From NCBI GenBank assembly GCA_029212745.1, contig JARGOL010000002.1, forward strand, positions 268,133 through 332,132: a stretch of DNA of 64,000 nt, written 5' to 3'. The notes below the pieces were generated by a model that was not told where the DNA came from, did not search any database, and saw only the letters and a list, made by a program, of their open reading frames with translations. Every line of letters begins with the position of its first letter. Position 1 is the stretch's first letter. Position numbers and translations under genes: made by a program. Positions 36,301 to 48,260 of the stretch are shown in pieces. Origin of the DNA: Alcanivoracaceae bacterium. GTDB taxonomy: Bacteria > Pseudomonadota > Gammaproteobacteria > Pseudomonadales > Alcanivoracaceae.

Positions 36301-36800
36301 CCATTCGCAAGATTGACCGCGAGACGCGGACCCGGTTCAAGGAATATTTTGACCGCATCAATGCAGGCATCCAGGAACTGTTCCCGAAAGTATTTGGCGG
36401 CGGGCACGCCTATCTGGAGCTTACTGGCGAGGACCTGCTGGATACCGGTGTGGCCATCATGGCGCGGCCGCCCGGCAAGCGGAACAGCACCATTCACCTG
36501 TTGTCAGGTGGTGAGAAGGCGTTGACTGCACTGTCGCTGGTGTTTGCCATTTTCCGGCTCAATCCGGCGCCGTTCTGCATGCTGGACGAGGTGGATGCGC
36601 CGCTTGACGATGCCAACGTCGGCCGCTTCTGCAACCTGGTGCGGGAGATGTCTCCGGTGGTGCAGTTCGTTTACATTACGCACAACAAGATCGCCATGGA
36701 AATGGCGGAGAACCTGATGGGTGTCACCATGCACGAACCGGGCGTATCGCGCCTGGTTGCGGTGGATGTGGATGAAGCTGCCGAGATGGCAAATGCCTGA
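33303..36800 (+). CDS. smc: Chromosome segregation protein SMC
   Basis: A 1165-residue ATPase that works with ScpAB to organise the chromosome. The N-terminal head has Walker A GPNGCGKSN (31-39). Two long coiled coils (about 170-500 and 670-1000, rich in Glu, Gln, Arg and Leu) flank a hinge domain (about 500-650, GDALQGLQVSGMAQVSDWL). The C-terminal head has the ABC signature HLLSGGEKALTALSLVFAI and Walker B FCMLDEVDAPLDDANVGRF. Pseudomonas-type gammaproteobacteria have SMC in the same smc-zipA-ligA order seen here; enterics have MukB instead. Confidence 0.97.
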   Translation: MRLKSIKLAGFKSFVDPTTASFPLNLTAVVGPNGCGKSNIIDAVRWVMGESSAKHLRGESMTDVIFNGSNARKPVAQASIELVFDNAEGKLGGEYGKFSEISVRRQVTRDAQSNYYLNGAKCRRKDITDIFLGTGLGPRSYAIIEQGMISRLIEAKPEELRIYIEEAAGISKYKERRRETENRMRRTRENLERLTDIRDELERQLEKLSRQAAAAEKYKQFKEEERLKGAELRALRWRNLNGQVEQVEHVIRELEVAIEAKVAEQTRIDAELERHREGHTEVQERFNEVQQRYYGLGAEVARLEQTIQHQRERKHQLAEELDQVERNWSETGEHLRVDRERIAELEERLAGVEPDLEVAREQEQTSAEALATAEETMQAWQQEWEGFNDKAAGARRQAEVEQSRIQHLEASIERLDDRIERLSKEQGSLESEPLAAEMRQLEGQVEQYAAQLEEAEQQGETLQDEINTLRRDNGERGRTLEEKREKLQQLRARHASLEALQKAAMGDDGAVSDWLERHDLDASARLADHLEVEPGWERAVEAVLGDALQGLQVSGMAQVSDWLSDLSHGRVCLFDEQAAPAQGSGKRPLLGMVKGAMPDLLTGVQAAEDLAEALAMRSSLSPGESVVTRDGIWLGRDWLRVVREQDNEAGILERRRELERLDQQIETLDSEVAELREALESNRERVQQVEEEREESQRQVTRINRELGEVNAQVSARQVRLEQITMRRDRLGKELEESRQQRDLEQEQVKQARASLSEALDAMEQHSGEREALLSRRDGCRQSLDECRQQARQHRDSAHQLAMEVQGARTQLDSLQQGLSRLDAQSASLAERRQLLQRQLAEGDEQGGQEVQQQLEEKLEARLETEQQLMAVRRELEEIEHQMRNLDGERQQYERESQEIRGTLDQKRMAWQEIKVRRATVQEQLAEHNFDLDTVLSNLPEQADESAWAAELDQIGQRISRLGQINLAAIDEFQQQQERKEYLDSQNEDLEDALRTLENAIRKIDRETRTRFKEYFDRINAGIQELFPKVFGGGHAYLELTGEDLLDTGVAIMARPPGKRNSTIHLLSGGEKALTALSLVFAIFRLNPAPFCMLDEVDAPLDDANVGRFCNLVREMSPVVQFVYITHNKIAMEMAENLMGVTMHEPGVSRLVAVDVDEAAEMANA

Positions 36801-36838
36801 GGCATATAGCAGCGTGACGGAGCAAGGAACCAGCCACC

Positions 36839-40339
<3,501 letters not shown>

Positions 40340-40361
40340 TACCCCGGACTTGGAGAACGGC

Positions 40362-40790
40362 TTGGACTCGGAATCAATCGTATACGGCTGCATCAAGCAT
40401 TTTCCGTTTGGCGACCCGGACGCCCGGCGGCGCAGCTGTGAGCATAATGCGCGGGCGCTGGCAGCCCTGCCGGATGCAGATGGCTGGCCATTCCTTTGCC
40501 GTGAAATGTTTTCCGTGCCCGGCGATGATGTGTTGACCGGCCAGTACAAGACCCAGGTGATTCACTTCGGCATGTCCTACCGGGCGGTGGAGTATGAGTG
40601 GGAACACTGGCTGGCCAAATTTGAGGCACTTCTGAAGGACATGTACTGGGTCACGGCAGTGGTGCACCTGGAAACGGAATTTGCCGGTCATCACACTTTT
40701 GTCTGGGACAGCGCAGAAACCTGCCATGAGCCCAGTGACCAGCCCCTCCACGTGCGCTGTGAATGGGCCCGTGAGGGGATGCCGCTGTGA
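40362..40790 (+). CDS. Hypothetical protein of unknown function
   Basis: A 142-residue cytoplasmic protein that I do not recognise. It is rich in His, Trp and aromatic residues (YRAVEYEWEHWLAKFEALLK, ETEFAGHHTFVWDSAETCHE) and has Cys residues in GCIKHF, RSCEHNA, FLCREM, TCHEPS and HVRCEW that might bind a metal. GGAG at 40351-40354 suits the TTG at 40362 (seven bases) better than the TTG at 40350. It follows the SLT-like lipoprotein closely. Confidence 0.6.
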   Translation: MDSESIVYGCIKHFPFGDPDARRRSCEHNARALAALPDADGWPFLCREMFSVPGDDVLTGQYKTQVIHFGMSYRAVEYEWEHWLAKFEALLKDMYWVTAVVHLETEFAGHHTFVWDSAETCHEPSDQPLHVRCEWAREGMPL

Positions 40791-40851
40791 AACCGGCCGG
40801 GTTCATCGTTGCCGGCGCCACAGCGCCATGCCTGCTGGCGTGCCAGAAACC

Positions 40852-41082
40852 ATGATTGTCCCTGCCGAAGCCATACCGGCCGACACGCTGGAAAACCTGA
40901 TCGAGGAGTTCGTGACCCGGGACGGGACGGATTACGGTGAGCAGGAAGTGCCGTTGCAGACACGGGTCGAGCAGGTCAGGCGCCAGTTGGTCAGTGGTGA
41001 CGCTGTGGTCTGGTTTGATGCCACCACGGAAACGGTGTCGATATTTTCCCGCGAAGCGCTGGCAAACCTGCCCGCCGAATAA
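40852..41082 (+). CDS. YheU/UPF0270 family protein
   Basis: A 76-residue protein matching the YheU family: MIVPAEAIPADTLENLIEEF, TRDGTDYGEQEVPLQTRV and SGDAVVWFDATTETVSI align with its conserved blocks. Function unknown. The ATG at 40852 is homologous to the family start; an ATG at 40828 adds eight residues. It ends convergent with the MAPEG gene. Confidence 0.88.
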   Translation: MIVPAEAIPADTLENLIEEFVTRDGTDYGEQEVPLQTRVEQVRRQLVSGDAVVWFDATTETVSIFSREALANLPAE

Positions 41083-41088
41083 TCGGCC

Positions 41089-41484
41089 TCAACGGACTGT
41101 CACGGTAACCAGCAAGTGTACCGCGATGGCCAGCATCACGATCCAGGTGACCAGTACCCCCAGTTGTCGTGGCGCATTCACGGATGGCTTGCGCATGAGG
41201 CCGAGTGGATGCATGGCCCGCGCAATGAAAAAGACGGCGCCGTAGCCATGCAGCAGGAGAACGCTGGCCCCGGACATTTCAAGCAGTGCCAGACCAATCA
41301 GCACCGGTGGTATGTGTTCGATGGCGTTGCCGTGGGCACGAATGGCGCGCCGCAGATCCGCGTGTTCGCCGTCGCCGAGGCTGACCTGTGCCTGGCGTCG
41401 CCAGCGGACCACGTTGACGGCCAGCGCCAGTAGCAGCAGTAACAGCAGGGCGGTGTACAGGCTGGTAACAGGCAGGGTGGTCAT
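41089..41484 (-). CDS. MAPEG-family membrane protein
   Basis: A 131-residue inner-membrane protein with four hydrophobic segments and the MAPEG signature RRAIRAHGNAIEHIPPVLIG. The family contains glutathione transferases and peroxidases of eicosanoid metabolism in eukaryotes; bacterial members often have unknown substrates. It reads away from mnmC in the same direction, 28 bases downstream. Confidence 0.9.
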   Translation of the reverse strand: MTTLPVTSLYTALLLLLLLALAVNVVRWRRQAQVSLGDGEHADLRRAIRAHGNAIEHIPPVLIGLALLEMSGASVLLLHGYGAVFFIARAMHPLGLMRKPSVNAPRQLGVLVTWIVMLAIAVHLLVTVTVR

Positions 41485-41512
41485 CTCGGTTCTCCGGCGT
41501 GCGTGACAGTGT

Positions 41513-43387
41513 TCACGGCGTTTTCGGCTCAGGTTTGTTCCCGGTTCGCGACTTTCCCTGGCGTTCCTTGCGCCGGCGAAAACGGCCGGGGGCCAGCGCG
41601 TCGCGGAGTCTGCGATCCGCTATTTGCGTTTCTCCACAGATACTGGCAGCAATCAGATCGGCGCACAATGGCGTGCCGCTGATGCCGCGACTGCCATGGG
41701 CGACATTGCAGTACACGCGGCTCGACAGGGCGCCGGCCAGTGGCAGGAAGTCGGGGCTCTGGCAACGAAACCCAACCCGTGACCCGGCCAGCTGCATATC
41801 GTCGCCACCCATGGCCTGCCACAGGTGGCCTGCGTTACGGCGTAACTCCGACAGATTGGCCTGGTCATCCTCGGCCCTTGCCTGCGGGCTAAGGTCGTGT
41901 AGGTTGAAGCTGGCACCGACACAGTGAAAGCCGTCGATGGCCGGTGTCCAGTAGCCGCTGTGACAGAGTGCCTGGTCAATGACTGCGGATGCCGCTGTGG
42001 CATGCACCAATGTGACCTGTCCACGAATCTTCTTCAGGGGCACGTCCAACCGGGCCTGCCTGGCAGCGTCATGGGCGCTTGCGATGATCAGTGCGTCGGC
42101 ATGCAGCGGTGATGTCTGGTCCTGCAAATCAACCAGGACGCCGTCAGGTGTTTCCCGGTATCCGGTCATGGCGGTTTTCACCACCGGGATGCGATACAGC
42201 GACAGCAGGTGATGGCACCAGCGCTGCGGGTTGATGTAGCCGGCCTGGGGCAGGAGATAGCTGCCCGGAGGCCCGTCTTCCACCGCGTTCATCAGTCCGT
42301 CTGGCCAGAACCCGGCAGCCAGTGCGGCCAGCGCCTTGTCCCGATGTCGCTCGCTGCCCGGCAGTTGCACCAGGCCATTGAGGCGCCCCTGGGAGGGCTC
42401 CGCGGGAAAGCCGTAACGCCGCATCCAGCCCAGCGCATGCAGGTAGCTGGCCTGGTAGAAACGGTTCTGGTCTGTCATGTGCGCGCTGGGTGTGCTGTAG
42501 ACGATGCCGGCAAGATTGCCTGAACCCTGCGTGGCAACGCCGGACGGGTCTGCCAGTGTCACGGAATGCCCGCGGGCGGCAAGCGCTGCGGCGGCAGTGA
42601 CACCGGCAAGGCCGGCGCCAGCGATGACGACATGCCTGCGCGGGTGGATTGCCGCTTCGCCGGCAGCGGCGACGCCGGTCGCTACGGTCATGTGGCGCTT
42701 GCCGGCATAGCCGGGCTGCTTGCTGACCCTGAAGCCGGCGCCAGCCAGGCCGCGACGGACATGACCGGCGGCACTGTAGGTGGCCGCTGTGGTGTGCGCA
42801 TGACTCAGGCGTGCCATTTGCTGGTACAGCTCGGGTTGCCACATGCTGTCATTGCGCGACGGAGAGAAGCCGTCCAGGAACCAGGCGTCCACCCGGCCAT
42901 CCAGCAGACGCAGCTGGTCCGTGGTGTCGCCATACAGCAGTGTCAGCGTGACCCGGTCGCGGCCAAACCAGAGTGTGTGCCAGCCGGGTGTTGCCGCCGG
43001 CCATTGCGCCTGGAGCTGATGGCAGCGTGCCCCGTGTTCGGGCCAGGCGCGATGGGCGCGCTTCAGGTCGGACAGGGACAGCGGCTGCAATTCGGTGGAC
43101 AGAAAGTGCAGGCGAGCGCCGGCGGGAGCGCATTGGTCAAACAGGGCCAGCGTTTCGAGGAAGTTCAGTCCGGTGCCAAACCCGGTTTCCGCCACAGTGA
43201 AACAGTCGCCGGAATGCAGGGCAGAAAATCGCCGCTGCAGATCGTTGCCACTGAGGAAAACATGGCGCGTTTCCTCGGTGCCGCCGGCCAGCGAGAAGTA
43301 CGGGTCGTCGTGCAGCACCGATACCGGTGTGTCCGCCTTCCAGGTGACTTCGGCTTCGTGGATGGCAGCAAAAGGGGTGTCGTTCAT
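41513..43387 (-). CDS. mnmC: tRNA 5-methylaminomethyl-2-thiouridine bifunctional enzyme MnmC
   Basis: A 624-residue fusion that completes mnm5s2U34. The N-terminal methyltransferase domain (MnmC2, about 1-235) has the SAM motif VAETGFGTGLNFLE and ends around DAWFLDGFSPSRND. The C-terminal FAD oxidoreductase (MnmC1) has VIAGAGLAGVTAAAALAARG and a C-terminal FAD contact in VYCNVAHGSRGI. The ATG at 43387 gives the family start MNDTPFAA; six upstream in-frame residues are not supported. The target tRNAs include tRNA-Lys(UUU), also encoded in this window. Confidence 0.94.
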   Translation of the reverse strand: MNDTPFAAIHEAEVTWKADTPVSVLHDDPYFSLAGGTEETRHVFLSGNDLQRRFSALHSGDCFTVAETGFGTGLNFLETLALFDQCAPAGARLHFLSTELQPLSLSDLKRAHRAWPEHGARCHQLQAQWPAATPGWHTLWFGRDRVTLTLLYGDTTDQLRLLDGRVDAWFLDGFSPSRNDSMWQPELYQQMARLSHAHTTAATYSAAGHVRRGLAGAGFRVSKQPGYAGKRHMTVATGVAAAGEAAIHPRRHVVIAGAGLAGVTAAAALAARGHSVTLADPSGVATQGSGNLAGIVYSTPSAHMTDQNRFYQASYLHALGWMRRYGFPAEPSQGRLNGLVQLPGSERHRDKALAALAAGFWPDGLMNAVEDGPPGSYLLPQAGYINPQRWCHHLLSLYRIPVVKTAMTGYRETPDGVLVDLQDQTSPLHADALIIASAHDAARQARLDVPLKKIRGQVTLVHATAASAVIDQALCHSGYWTPAIDGFHCVGASFNLHDLSPQARAEDDQANLSELRRNAGHLWQAMGGDDMQLAGSRVGFRCQSPDFLPLAGALSSRVYCNVAHGSRGISGTPLCADLIAASICGETQIADRRLRDALAPGRFRRRKERQGKSRTGNKPEPKTP

Positions 43388-43461
43388 GGGCGCCCCGGGG
43401 CACAATGCGGCGGTTGGTTCAGATACGGAAGTGCATTATGCCGCACGCACTGAAATAAGCC

Positions 43462-44349
43462 ATGGCAGCACATCTTTTCTCAGTGCTGGCGCCGGTGATG
43501 GTCGCGGTGCTGGCCGGTTATTTCTGGGCCCGCAAAGGCCAGCCGTTTGACCGCGATATGGTGTCGCGCCTGGTCATGGTGCTGGGGGCGCCCTGCCTGA
43601 TTGTCTCCACGCTCGACCAGACACGCCTGTCGGTGCAGGCATTGGCCGATGTGTTGTTTGCCTATGCCGCGGTACTGTTGGTCACTGTCATCGCCAGTGT
43701 GGTGATGTTGCGCCTGTGTTGTTTGCCGTGGCGTAGCTGGTTCAACGTGCTGGTGTTCCCGAACGTGGGCAACATGGGCCTGCCGTTGTGCCTGCTGGCG
43801 TTTGGTGACACCGGTCTGGCGCTGGCACTGGCCTGGTTCATGGTCAATTCGCTGCTGCATTTTTCCATTGCGCCACTGGTGGCCAGCGGTGAAAGGGACT
43901 TTCTCGCTTTTCTGCGGCATCCCATTATCTGGTCTGTGGCCGCTGCACTGGCAATGATCGCCACCGATGCCTCGTTGCCTGACTGGCTGGCAAACACGGT
44001 GTCACTGGTGGGCGGATTCACCATACCGCTGATGCTGATCACGCTCGGCGTATCCCTTTACGGCCTGCCGCTGAAGCATTTGCGGGTGGCCACGCTGGTG
44101 TCGCTGCTGCGCCTGGGGCTTGGTCTGCTTGCCGCCTGGCTGGTCTGTGAGTGGCTGGGCCTTGATGGCGTGCTGCGTGGCGTGGTGATGGTGCAGTCCT
44201 CCATGCCGGTGGCGGTTTTCAACTACCTTTTTGCCGAGCGTTATCAACGCGACGCCTCCGCTGTCGCCGCATCCGTGCTGGTGTCCACTGTGCTGTCATT
44301 CATGGTGCTGGTGCCATTGCTGTCGCTGTTGCTGCCAGACGCCGGTTGA
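43462..44349 (+). CDS. AEC-family auxin-efflux-like transporter
   Basis: A 295-residue membrane protein with about ten hydrophobic helices, including LFSVLAPVMVAVLAGYFWAR and VVMVQSSMPVAVFNYLFAER; the latter, with FPNVGNMGLPLCLLAF, is typical of the auxin efflux carrier (AEC) family. The substrate is unknown (malonate and small organic acids are known for relatives). Divergent from mnmC by 74 bases; its last 106 bases overlap the end of the convergent lipoprotein gene. Confidence 0.88.
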   Translation: MAAHLFSVLAPVMVAVLAGYFWARKGQPFDRDMVSRLVMVLGAPCLIVSTLDQTRLSVQALADVLFAYAAVLLVTVIASVVMLRLCCLPWRSWFNVLVFPNVGNMGLPLCLLAFGDTGLALALAWFMVNSLLHFSIAPLVASGERDFLAFLRHPIIWSVAAALAMIATDASLPDWLANTVSLVGGFTIPLMLITLGVSLYGLPLKHLRVATLVSLLRLGLGLLAAWLVCEWLGLDGVLRGVVMVQSSMPVAVFNYLFAERYQRDASAVAASVLVSTVLSFMVLVPLLSLLLPDAG

Positions 44350-44945
44350 GGCCGGCCAAACAGCTGCGCAATGACGTTTTCCATCAGCGCCTGGGCCTGT
44401 TGCGGGTTAAGTCCGTCGCCGTTGCCATCGATATGCTCCATGCGCACAAACAGGGGCTGGTGAGCGGACAGCATCAAGGTGTAGCGGGTCTTTGCTGCCC
44501 GTTCATGCTGGATCATCTGCGCAAAGCCGATGGGGTAGGCGAGCGCGGCAGAATCCACCAACCGGTCCTCCAGCAGTTCGAGCTCGTCATTGCTGGACCG
44601 GAGCAGATGCTGGATCAGGCTTTCACGCACCTGGCCGTAGTGGCCGGCCACCAGTCGCGTCGGCGCCATGTCGTCCCAGCCCTCGGGAATGGCGTAGATG
44701 GCCAGCTGAAGCCTGGCGCCGTCGCTGCCAGTGTCCTGGTAAACAAACACGCGCCGCTGGCTTACCTCGAGCTTGCCGTCACCCATGAACTGGTAGCCAG
44801 AAAGGGCAGGTGCCGGGTAGGCAAGCAGGTCCACCGTCTTTTTCGGCAGGTTGCGTGGCACCGAGTCCGGTATGGCCGCGGTTCCAGCGCCGGGATTCTG
44901 GCAGGCCACTAGCAGGGCAAGGGCAAGTACAAGGCAATAACGCAT
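44244..44945 (-). CDS. Predicted lipoprotein overlapping the AEC transporter gene
   Basis: A 233-residue protein with lipobox LVAC (Cys15), otherwise unrecognised. The first 195 mature residues look normally folded (VFVYQDTGSDGARLQLAIYA, YTLMLSAHQPLFVRMEHIDG). The last 35 residues are Ser/Thr/Asp-rich (SGSNSDSNGTSTMNDSTVD) and are encoded on the strand opposite the transporter's last helix. AGAGGAA lies seven bases before the ATG at 44945, which fixes the start; a 19-residue in-frame extension is rejected. It is divergent from the histidine kinase gene by 132 bases. Confidence 0.75.
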   Translation of the reverse strand: MRYCLVLALALLVACQNPGAGTAAIPDSVPRNLPKKTVDLLAYPAPALSGYQFMGDGKLEVSQRRVFVYQDTGSDGARLQLAIYAIPEGWDDMAPTRLVAGHYGQVRESLIQHLLRSSNDELELLEDRLVDSAALAYPIGFAQMIQHERAAKTRYTLMLSAHQPLFVRMEHIDGNGDGLNPQQAQALMENVIAQLFGRPQPASGSNSDSNGTSTMNDSTVDTSTDAATAEASR

Positions 44946-45077
44946 CCAGTGTTCCTCTTGTTTGCTGGTTCTTTTCGGGTATTGGAGCAATGTCGCCATG
45001 ATGTCAGAATGTTTTGATGCTCCCGGTCATGCGCCGGGCAGGCATCGGCCAGCCACCGGGAGAGGCGCACTGTAATC

Positions 45078-47642
45078 ATGGACAGATACGAGACAGGTCA
45101 GATCCCCGCCATTCCCTTGTCCATGGTACTCATGGTCTCGTCACCTTTCATCCTGCTGGCCTGGCTGCTGGTATCTGCCATTTCATCTGACGTCCAGCGG
45201 TTCCAGAGTGTTGACCGCACACTGGCTGTCTTCCAGCACGGCGAACAGCTGCTGGGGTCACTGGAAGACCTGCGTGACGTGGCGCCATTACATATCTTTA
45301 TCGGTGATGACACCATTGATGCCGAGTTTCAAAGGGCGCGCGCCCGCGTGGATGAAGAGCTTCCCGCCTTCACCGGGGCGCTGGAAAGCCTGGGGATAGA
45401 CAGCCTGACGAGTTACGCCGAGCAGCTGACCGAATCCTGGCGGCAGATCAGCCTGCGCACGCCCTCATCCAACACCCTCGGGCCATTCGACAGTGTTGAT
45501 GCGTTTATCAACCGGGTCTATGGCGCCCTGTCCGCGACGCTTTATGTCACTGACCTGGGTATTGGGGAAAAGGTGCAGGTCAGTGAGGCACTGTTGCTGT
45601 ACCAGGATACGGTCAGAAATGTGCGCCAGTCTGCCGGGGTGCTCAGGGCGTTGTCGCGATACAGCGCCGAACGCTCTGGCTATCTTGGTTCCCAGGATGC
45701 GGCCCGTCTTGATGATGCCTGGTGGCGCCTGGAGCAGGATATTGATGCGCTGACCGCACAACTGGCATTGCAGACCGAGAGGCGCCCCGCATTTTTTCCC
45801 TCCCAGGCGGTGAACATGGAGCCGGTCAAGACCTGGCTCGGGTATGTGGAAGACGAGCTGGTCATGGCGGATGTCATTTCCCTCACGGGCGAGCAGGCGG
45901 AACGCAGTGGTGCCGTGGCCATGGCCCATGTACGCGCTGCGGCCGGCGGCTTGCTGGCAGGGTCCACGGCGCTGGCAGATGAAGCCCGCGTCAGTCGTCT
46001 GACCCGGGACTCCCTGCTGGCACTGGGCTTGCTGCTGCTATACATCCTGGTGGCCGGCTTCGGCCTGCTGTTTTACCGCTCCCGCTACGGGTTTCTCCAG
46101 GCCCAGGCAGAAAACCAGGCCAAAAGCCAGTTCCTTGCACGCATGAGTCATGAAATCCGCACGCCCCTCAACGGAGTGATCGGGCTTGCCGAATTGCTGG
46201 CCGGCACCCCCATGGAGGACAAGCAACGCAATTATGTGCGTTTGATCGAAAGTGCCGGGCGCACGCTGCTGGGACTGGTCAACGATATCCTTGATTACTC
46301 TCGCATCGAGGCGGGAAAACTGCAGCTGGAGCAGGCGGCATTCGGGTTGCCCGGGTTTATTGCCGAGACGGCGCAGATTTTCAGCCTTCCGGCCCAGGAC
46401 AACAACAACGTGCTGGTCTACCACCTTGAGCCCGGCGTGCCGTTGGAGGTGCTGGGAGACTGCGCCCGCCTGCGCCAGGTACTGATCAACCTCGTGGGTA
46501 ACGCGATCAAGTTCACCGAGAATGGTCGCGTCATGATGGTGGTGCGCTGTCTGGAGTCCGGTTCAGGCTCGGCGCGGCTGCGCTTCGAGGTGGCCGATTC
46601 CGGCATCGGCCTGAGTGAGAGTGAACAGGCCAGCCTGTTCCGGTTGTTTTCCCAGGCCTCTCCGGATGTGGCGCGCCGTTATGGAGGGAGTGGGCTGGGG
46701 CTTAGCATCAGCCGCGAGCTGGTGCGCCTCATGGGTGGCGACATCAGTGTGTCCAGCGCCCCGGGTATGGGGGCGAGATTCTGGTTCGACCTCGACTTCC
46801 CGGTGCAGGGGAGTGCGGTAACGCCGCCGCTGGCCCCCCTGGCGCACCGCGTGTACCTGCTGGATGAGGCAGACCAGCTCAGCTGGGTGTTCAACATCCT
46901 CGGTTTCAGGGCGCCGCAGGTACGCCGTTATGCCAGTGTCGCCGCGCTGGTTGAGGCATGGCGGGAGCACCCGGATGGCAGTGAGGGCATGGTGCTGATG
47001 CATGTCTGCACCATGGAGCGTGTTCACTACGATGCCCTGCTGGAAATCCGCGCCGCCTTGCCGGATGCCCGCGTGTCACTGCTGACCGGTGTGCGCAATC
47101 CGCCAGCCCCGGCCCTGTGCGCCCAGGTATCACTGATCAAGTCGCAGGCCGCTTCGGTGCTGTCAACGGCGGAGCTGCTTGCCCTGGCCGGGGCCCGGGC
47201 ACCGGTGGATACGGTTGCACAGACCCCGGCACGCGGTGAGACGGGGCCGCTGGCGGACCTGTCCGGTTTGCAGGTGCTGGTGGCAGAGGATAATCCGGTC
47301 AACCAGATGGTCACCGCAGGCTACCTGCGCCGGCTCGGCATCGAGCCAGACCTGGTAGACAACGGACGCGATGCCGTCCAGCGCTATCGTGAGGCAGGCG
47401 GCCACTATGATGTCATCCTGATGGATCTGGACATGCCCATCCTCGGCGGCACTGAGGCCGCCCGACAGGTGCGGCACCTGGAGCGGGAAGCGGGCTGGCC
47501 CGGTTGCCGCATTCTCGCCGTCAGCGCCCATGTGCTGCCGGAGTACGGCCGGGCGGTGACCGACGCCGGCATGGATGGCCAGCTGGTCAAGCCGGTGGGG
47601 CTGAATGACCTTGCCAGCGCCCTGTCAACGCCTGCCCCCTGA
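45078..47642 (+). CDS. Hybrid sensor histidine kinase/response regulator
   Basis: An 854-residue membrane kinase. Two transmembrane helices (about 15-36 and 312-334) enclose a helical periplasmic sensor of about 275 residues without a recognised domain. HisKA follows with His358 in ARMSHEIRTPLNG, then HATPase (LINLVGNAIKFTENG, ADSGIGLSE, GGSGLGLSIS). A degenerate receiver (about 590-705, HRVYLLDEADQLSWVF) lacks the phospho-accepting Asp. A canonical receiver (about 730-850, VAEDNPVNQMVTAGYLRRLG) has Asp783 in VILMDLDMP. There is no HPt domain, so a separate phosphotransfer protein is required. No partner response regulator is encoded nearby. Confidence 0.93.
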   Translation: MDRYETGQIPAIPLSMVLMVSSPFILLAWLLVSAISSDVQRFQSVDRTLAVFQHGEQLLGSLEDLRDVAPLHIFIGDDTIDAEFQRARARVDEELPAFTGALESLGIDSLTSYAEQLTESWRQISLRTPSSNTLGPFDSVDAFINRVYGALSATLYVTDLGIGEKVQVSEALLLYQDTVRNVRQSAGVLRALSRYSAERSGYLGSQDAARLDDAWWRLEQDIDALTAQLALQTERRPAFFPSQAVNMEPVKTWLGYVEDELVMADVISLTGEQAERSGAVAMAHVRAAAGGLLAGSTALADEARVSRLTRDSLLALGLLLLYILVAGFGLLFYRSRYGFLQAQAENQAKSQFLARMSHEIRTPLNGVIGLAELLAGTPMEDKQRNYVRLIESAGRTLLGLVNDILDYSRIEAGKLQLEQAAFGLPGFIAETAQIFSLPAQDNNNVLVYHLEPGVPLEVLGDCARLRQVLINLVGNAIKFTENGRVMMVVRCLESGSGSARLRFEVADSGIGLSESEQASLFRLFSQASPDVARRYGGSGLGLSISRELVRLMGGDISVSSAPGMGARFWFDLDFPVQGSAVTPPLAPLAHRVYLLDEADQLSWVFNILGFRAPQVRRYASVAALVEAWREHPDGSEGMVLMHVCTMERVHYDALLEIRAALPDARVSLLTGVRNPPAPALCAQVSLIKSQAASVLSTAELLALAGARAPVDTVAQTPARGETGPLADLSGLQVLVAEDNPVNQMVTAGYLRRLGIEPDLVDNGRDAVQRYREAGGHYDVILMDLDMPILGGTEAARQVRHLEREAGWPGCRILAVSAHVLPEYGRAVTDAGMDGQLVKPVGLNDLASALSTPAP

Positions 47643-47709
47643 AAGGCACCGTTCGTCTTCCGGGCGCCGGATTACATACTTTTTTGCAAACGTCGTAGCA
47701 CTTTCGCCG

Positions 47710-47715
47710 TATAAT
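47710..47715 (+). promoter_or_regulatory. -10 element of the small secreted protein gene
   Basis: A perfect TATAAT 29 bases before the start codon. The best -35-like hexamer (TTGCAA, 47684-47689) has a 20-base spacer, longer than ideal. Confidence 0.5.
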
Positions 47716-47744
47716 CTGTGTCATTCAAGTTTCGGAGGTGTTCC

Positions 47745-48194
47745 ATGCGTTTTGCAGCCCTGTTCCTGATCAGCCTTTTCCCCGCCCTGGCGCAGGCCGC
47801 CCTTGCTGGTGAGGCCAGTCAACGCCTGTGTCAGGCAGCGACCGAGGAAGCGCAACTGGAAGTGGCCCTGGCCAGCCTGGCGGCAGATGACGCCATGGCT
47901 GTAGCACGTGGCAACAGCGTCCTGTTCCTGTCCTGCGGTGATCGCACCCTGCTGGAAGTGATGGTGGAAGCCCGCCAGGCGGAAAACCTGGAATACGTGA
48001 TTATCGACATGGGCGTGGATGTGCGTGCTCCCCTGATTCCGGAAGAGGGCGGCAAGCTGGACGTGACCCAGTACCTGCTGCAGCAGGCGGCTGTAAATCC
48101 CTCGGAAGACGTGCGCGCCTTCGCGCTGGAGTATTTCCGCAATTTCCGTGACGGCGAATTCAACCCGAACCTGTACCTGGTCAGCATGAACTGA
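47745..48194 (+). CDS. Small exported protein of unknown function
   Basis: A 149-residue exported protein: signal peptide (MRFAALFLISLFPALAQAA), then an alpha-helical mature domain with Cys in RLCQAAT and FLSCGDRT that could form a disulfide. I do not recognise the family. GGAGG (47732-47736) is eight bases before ATG 47745, which excludes an in-frame extension to 47718. It has its own promoter and terminator, so it is a stand-alone gene. Confidence 0.75.
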   Translation: MRFAALFLISLFPALAQAALAGEASQRLCQAATEEAQLEVALASLAADDAMAVARGNSVLFLSCGDRTLLEVMVEARQAENLEYVIIDMGVDVRAPLIPEEGGKLDVTQYLLQQAAVNPSEDVRAFALEYFRNFRDGEFNPNLYLVSMN

Positions 48195-48217
48195 TCAGTT
48201 GTGCCCGGGAGGTCAGG

Positions 48218-48242
48218 CCCTGCCTTATGGCAGGGTTTTTTT
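48218..48242 (+). terminator. Intrinsic terminator
   Basis: CCCTGCC (48218-48224), loop TTAT, GGCAGGG (48229-48235), then seven T residues. Ends transcription of the small exported protein gene. Confidence 0.9.
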
Positions 48243-48260
48243 ATGCCCGCGAGAAACGGT

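Noticed and set aside
44946-44999. N-terminal extension of the lipoprotein that overlaps AEC
   Set aside because: The upstream 19 residues precede a good ribosome-binding site and would bury the lipoprotein signal; the start at 44945 is better.
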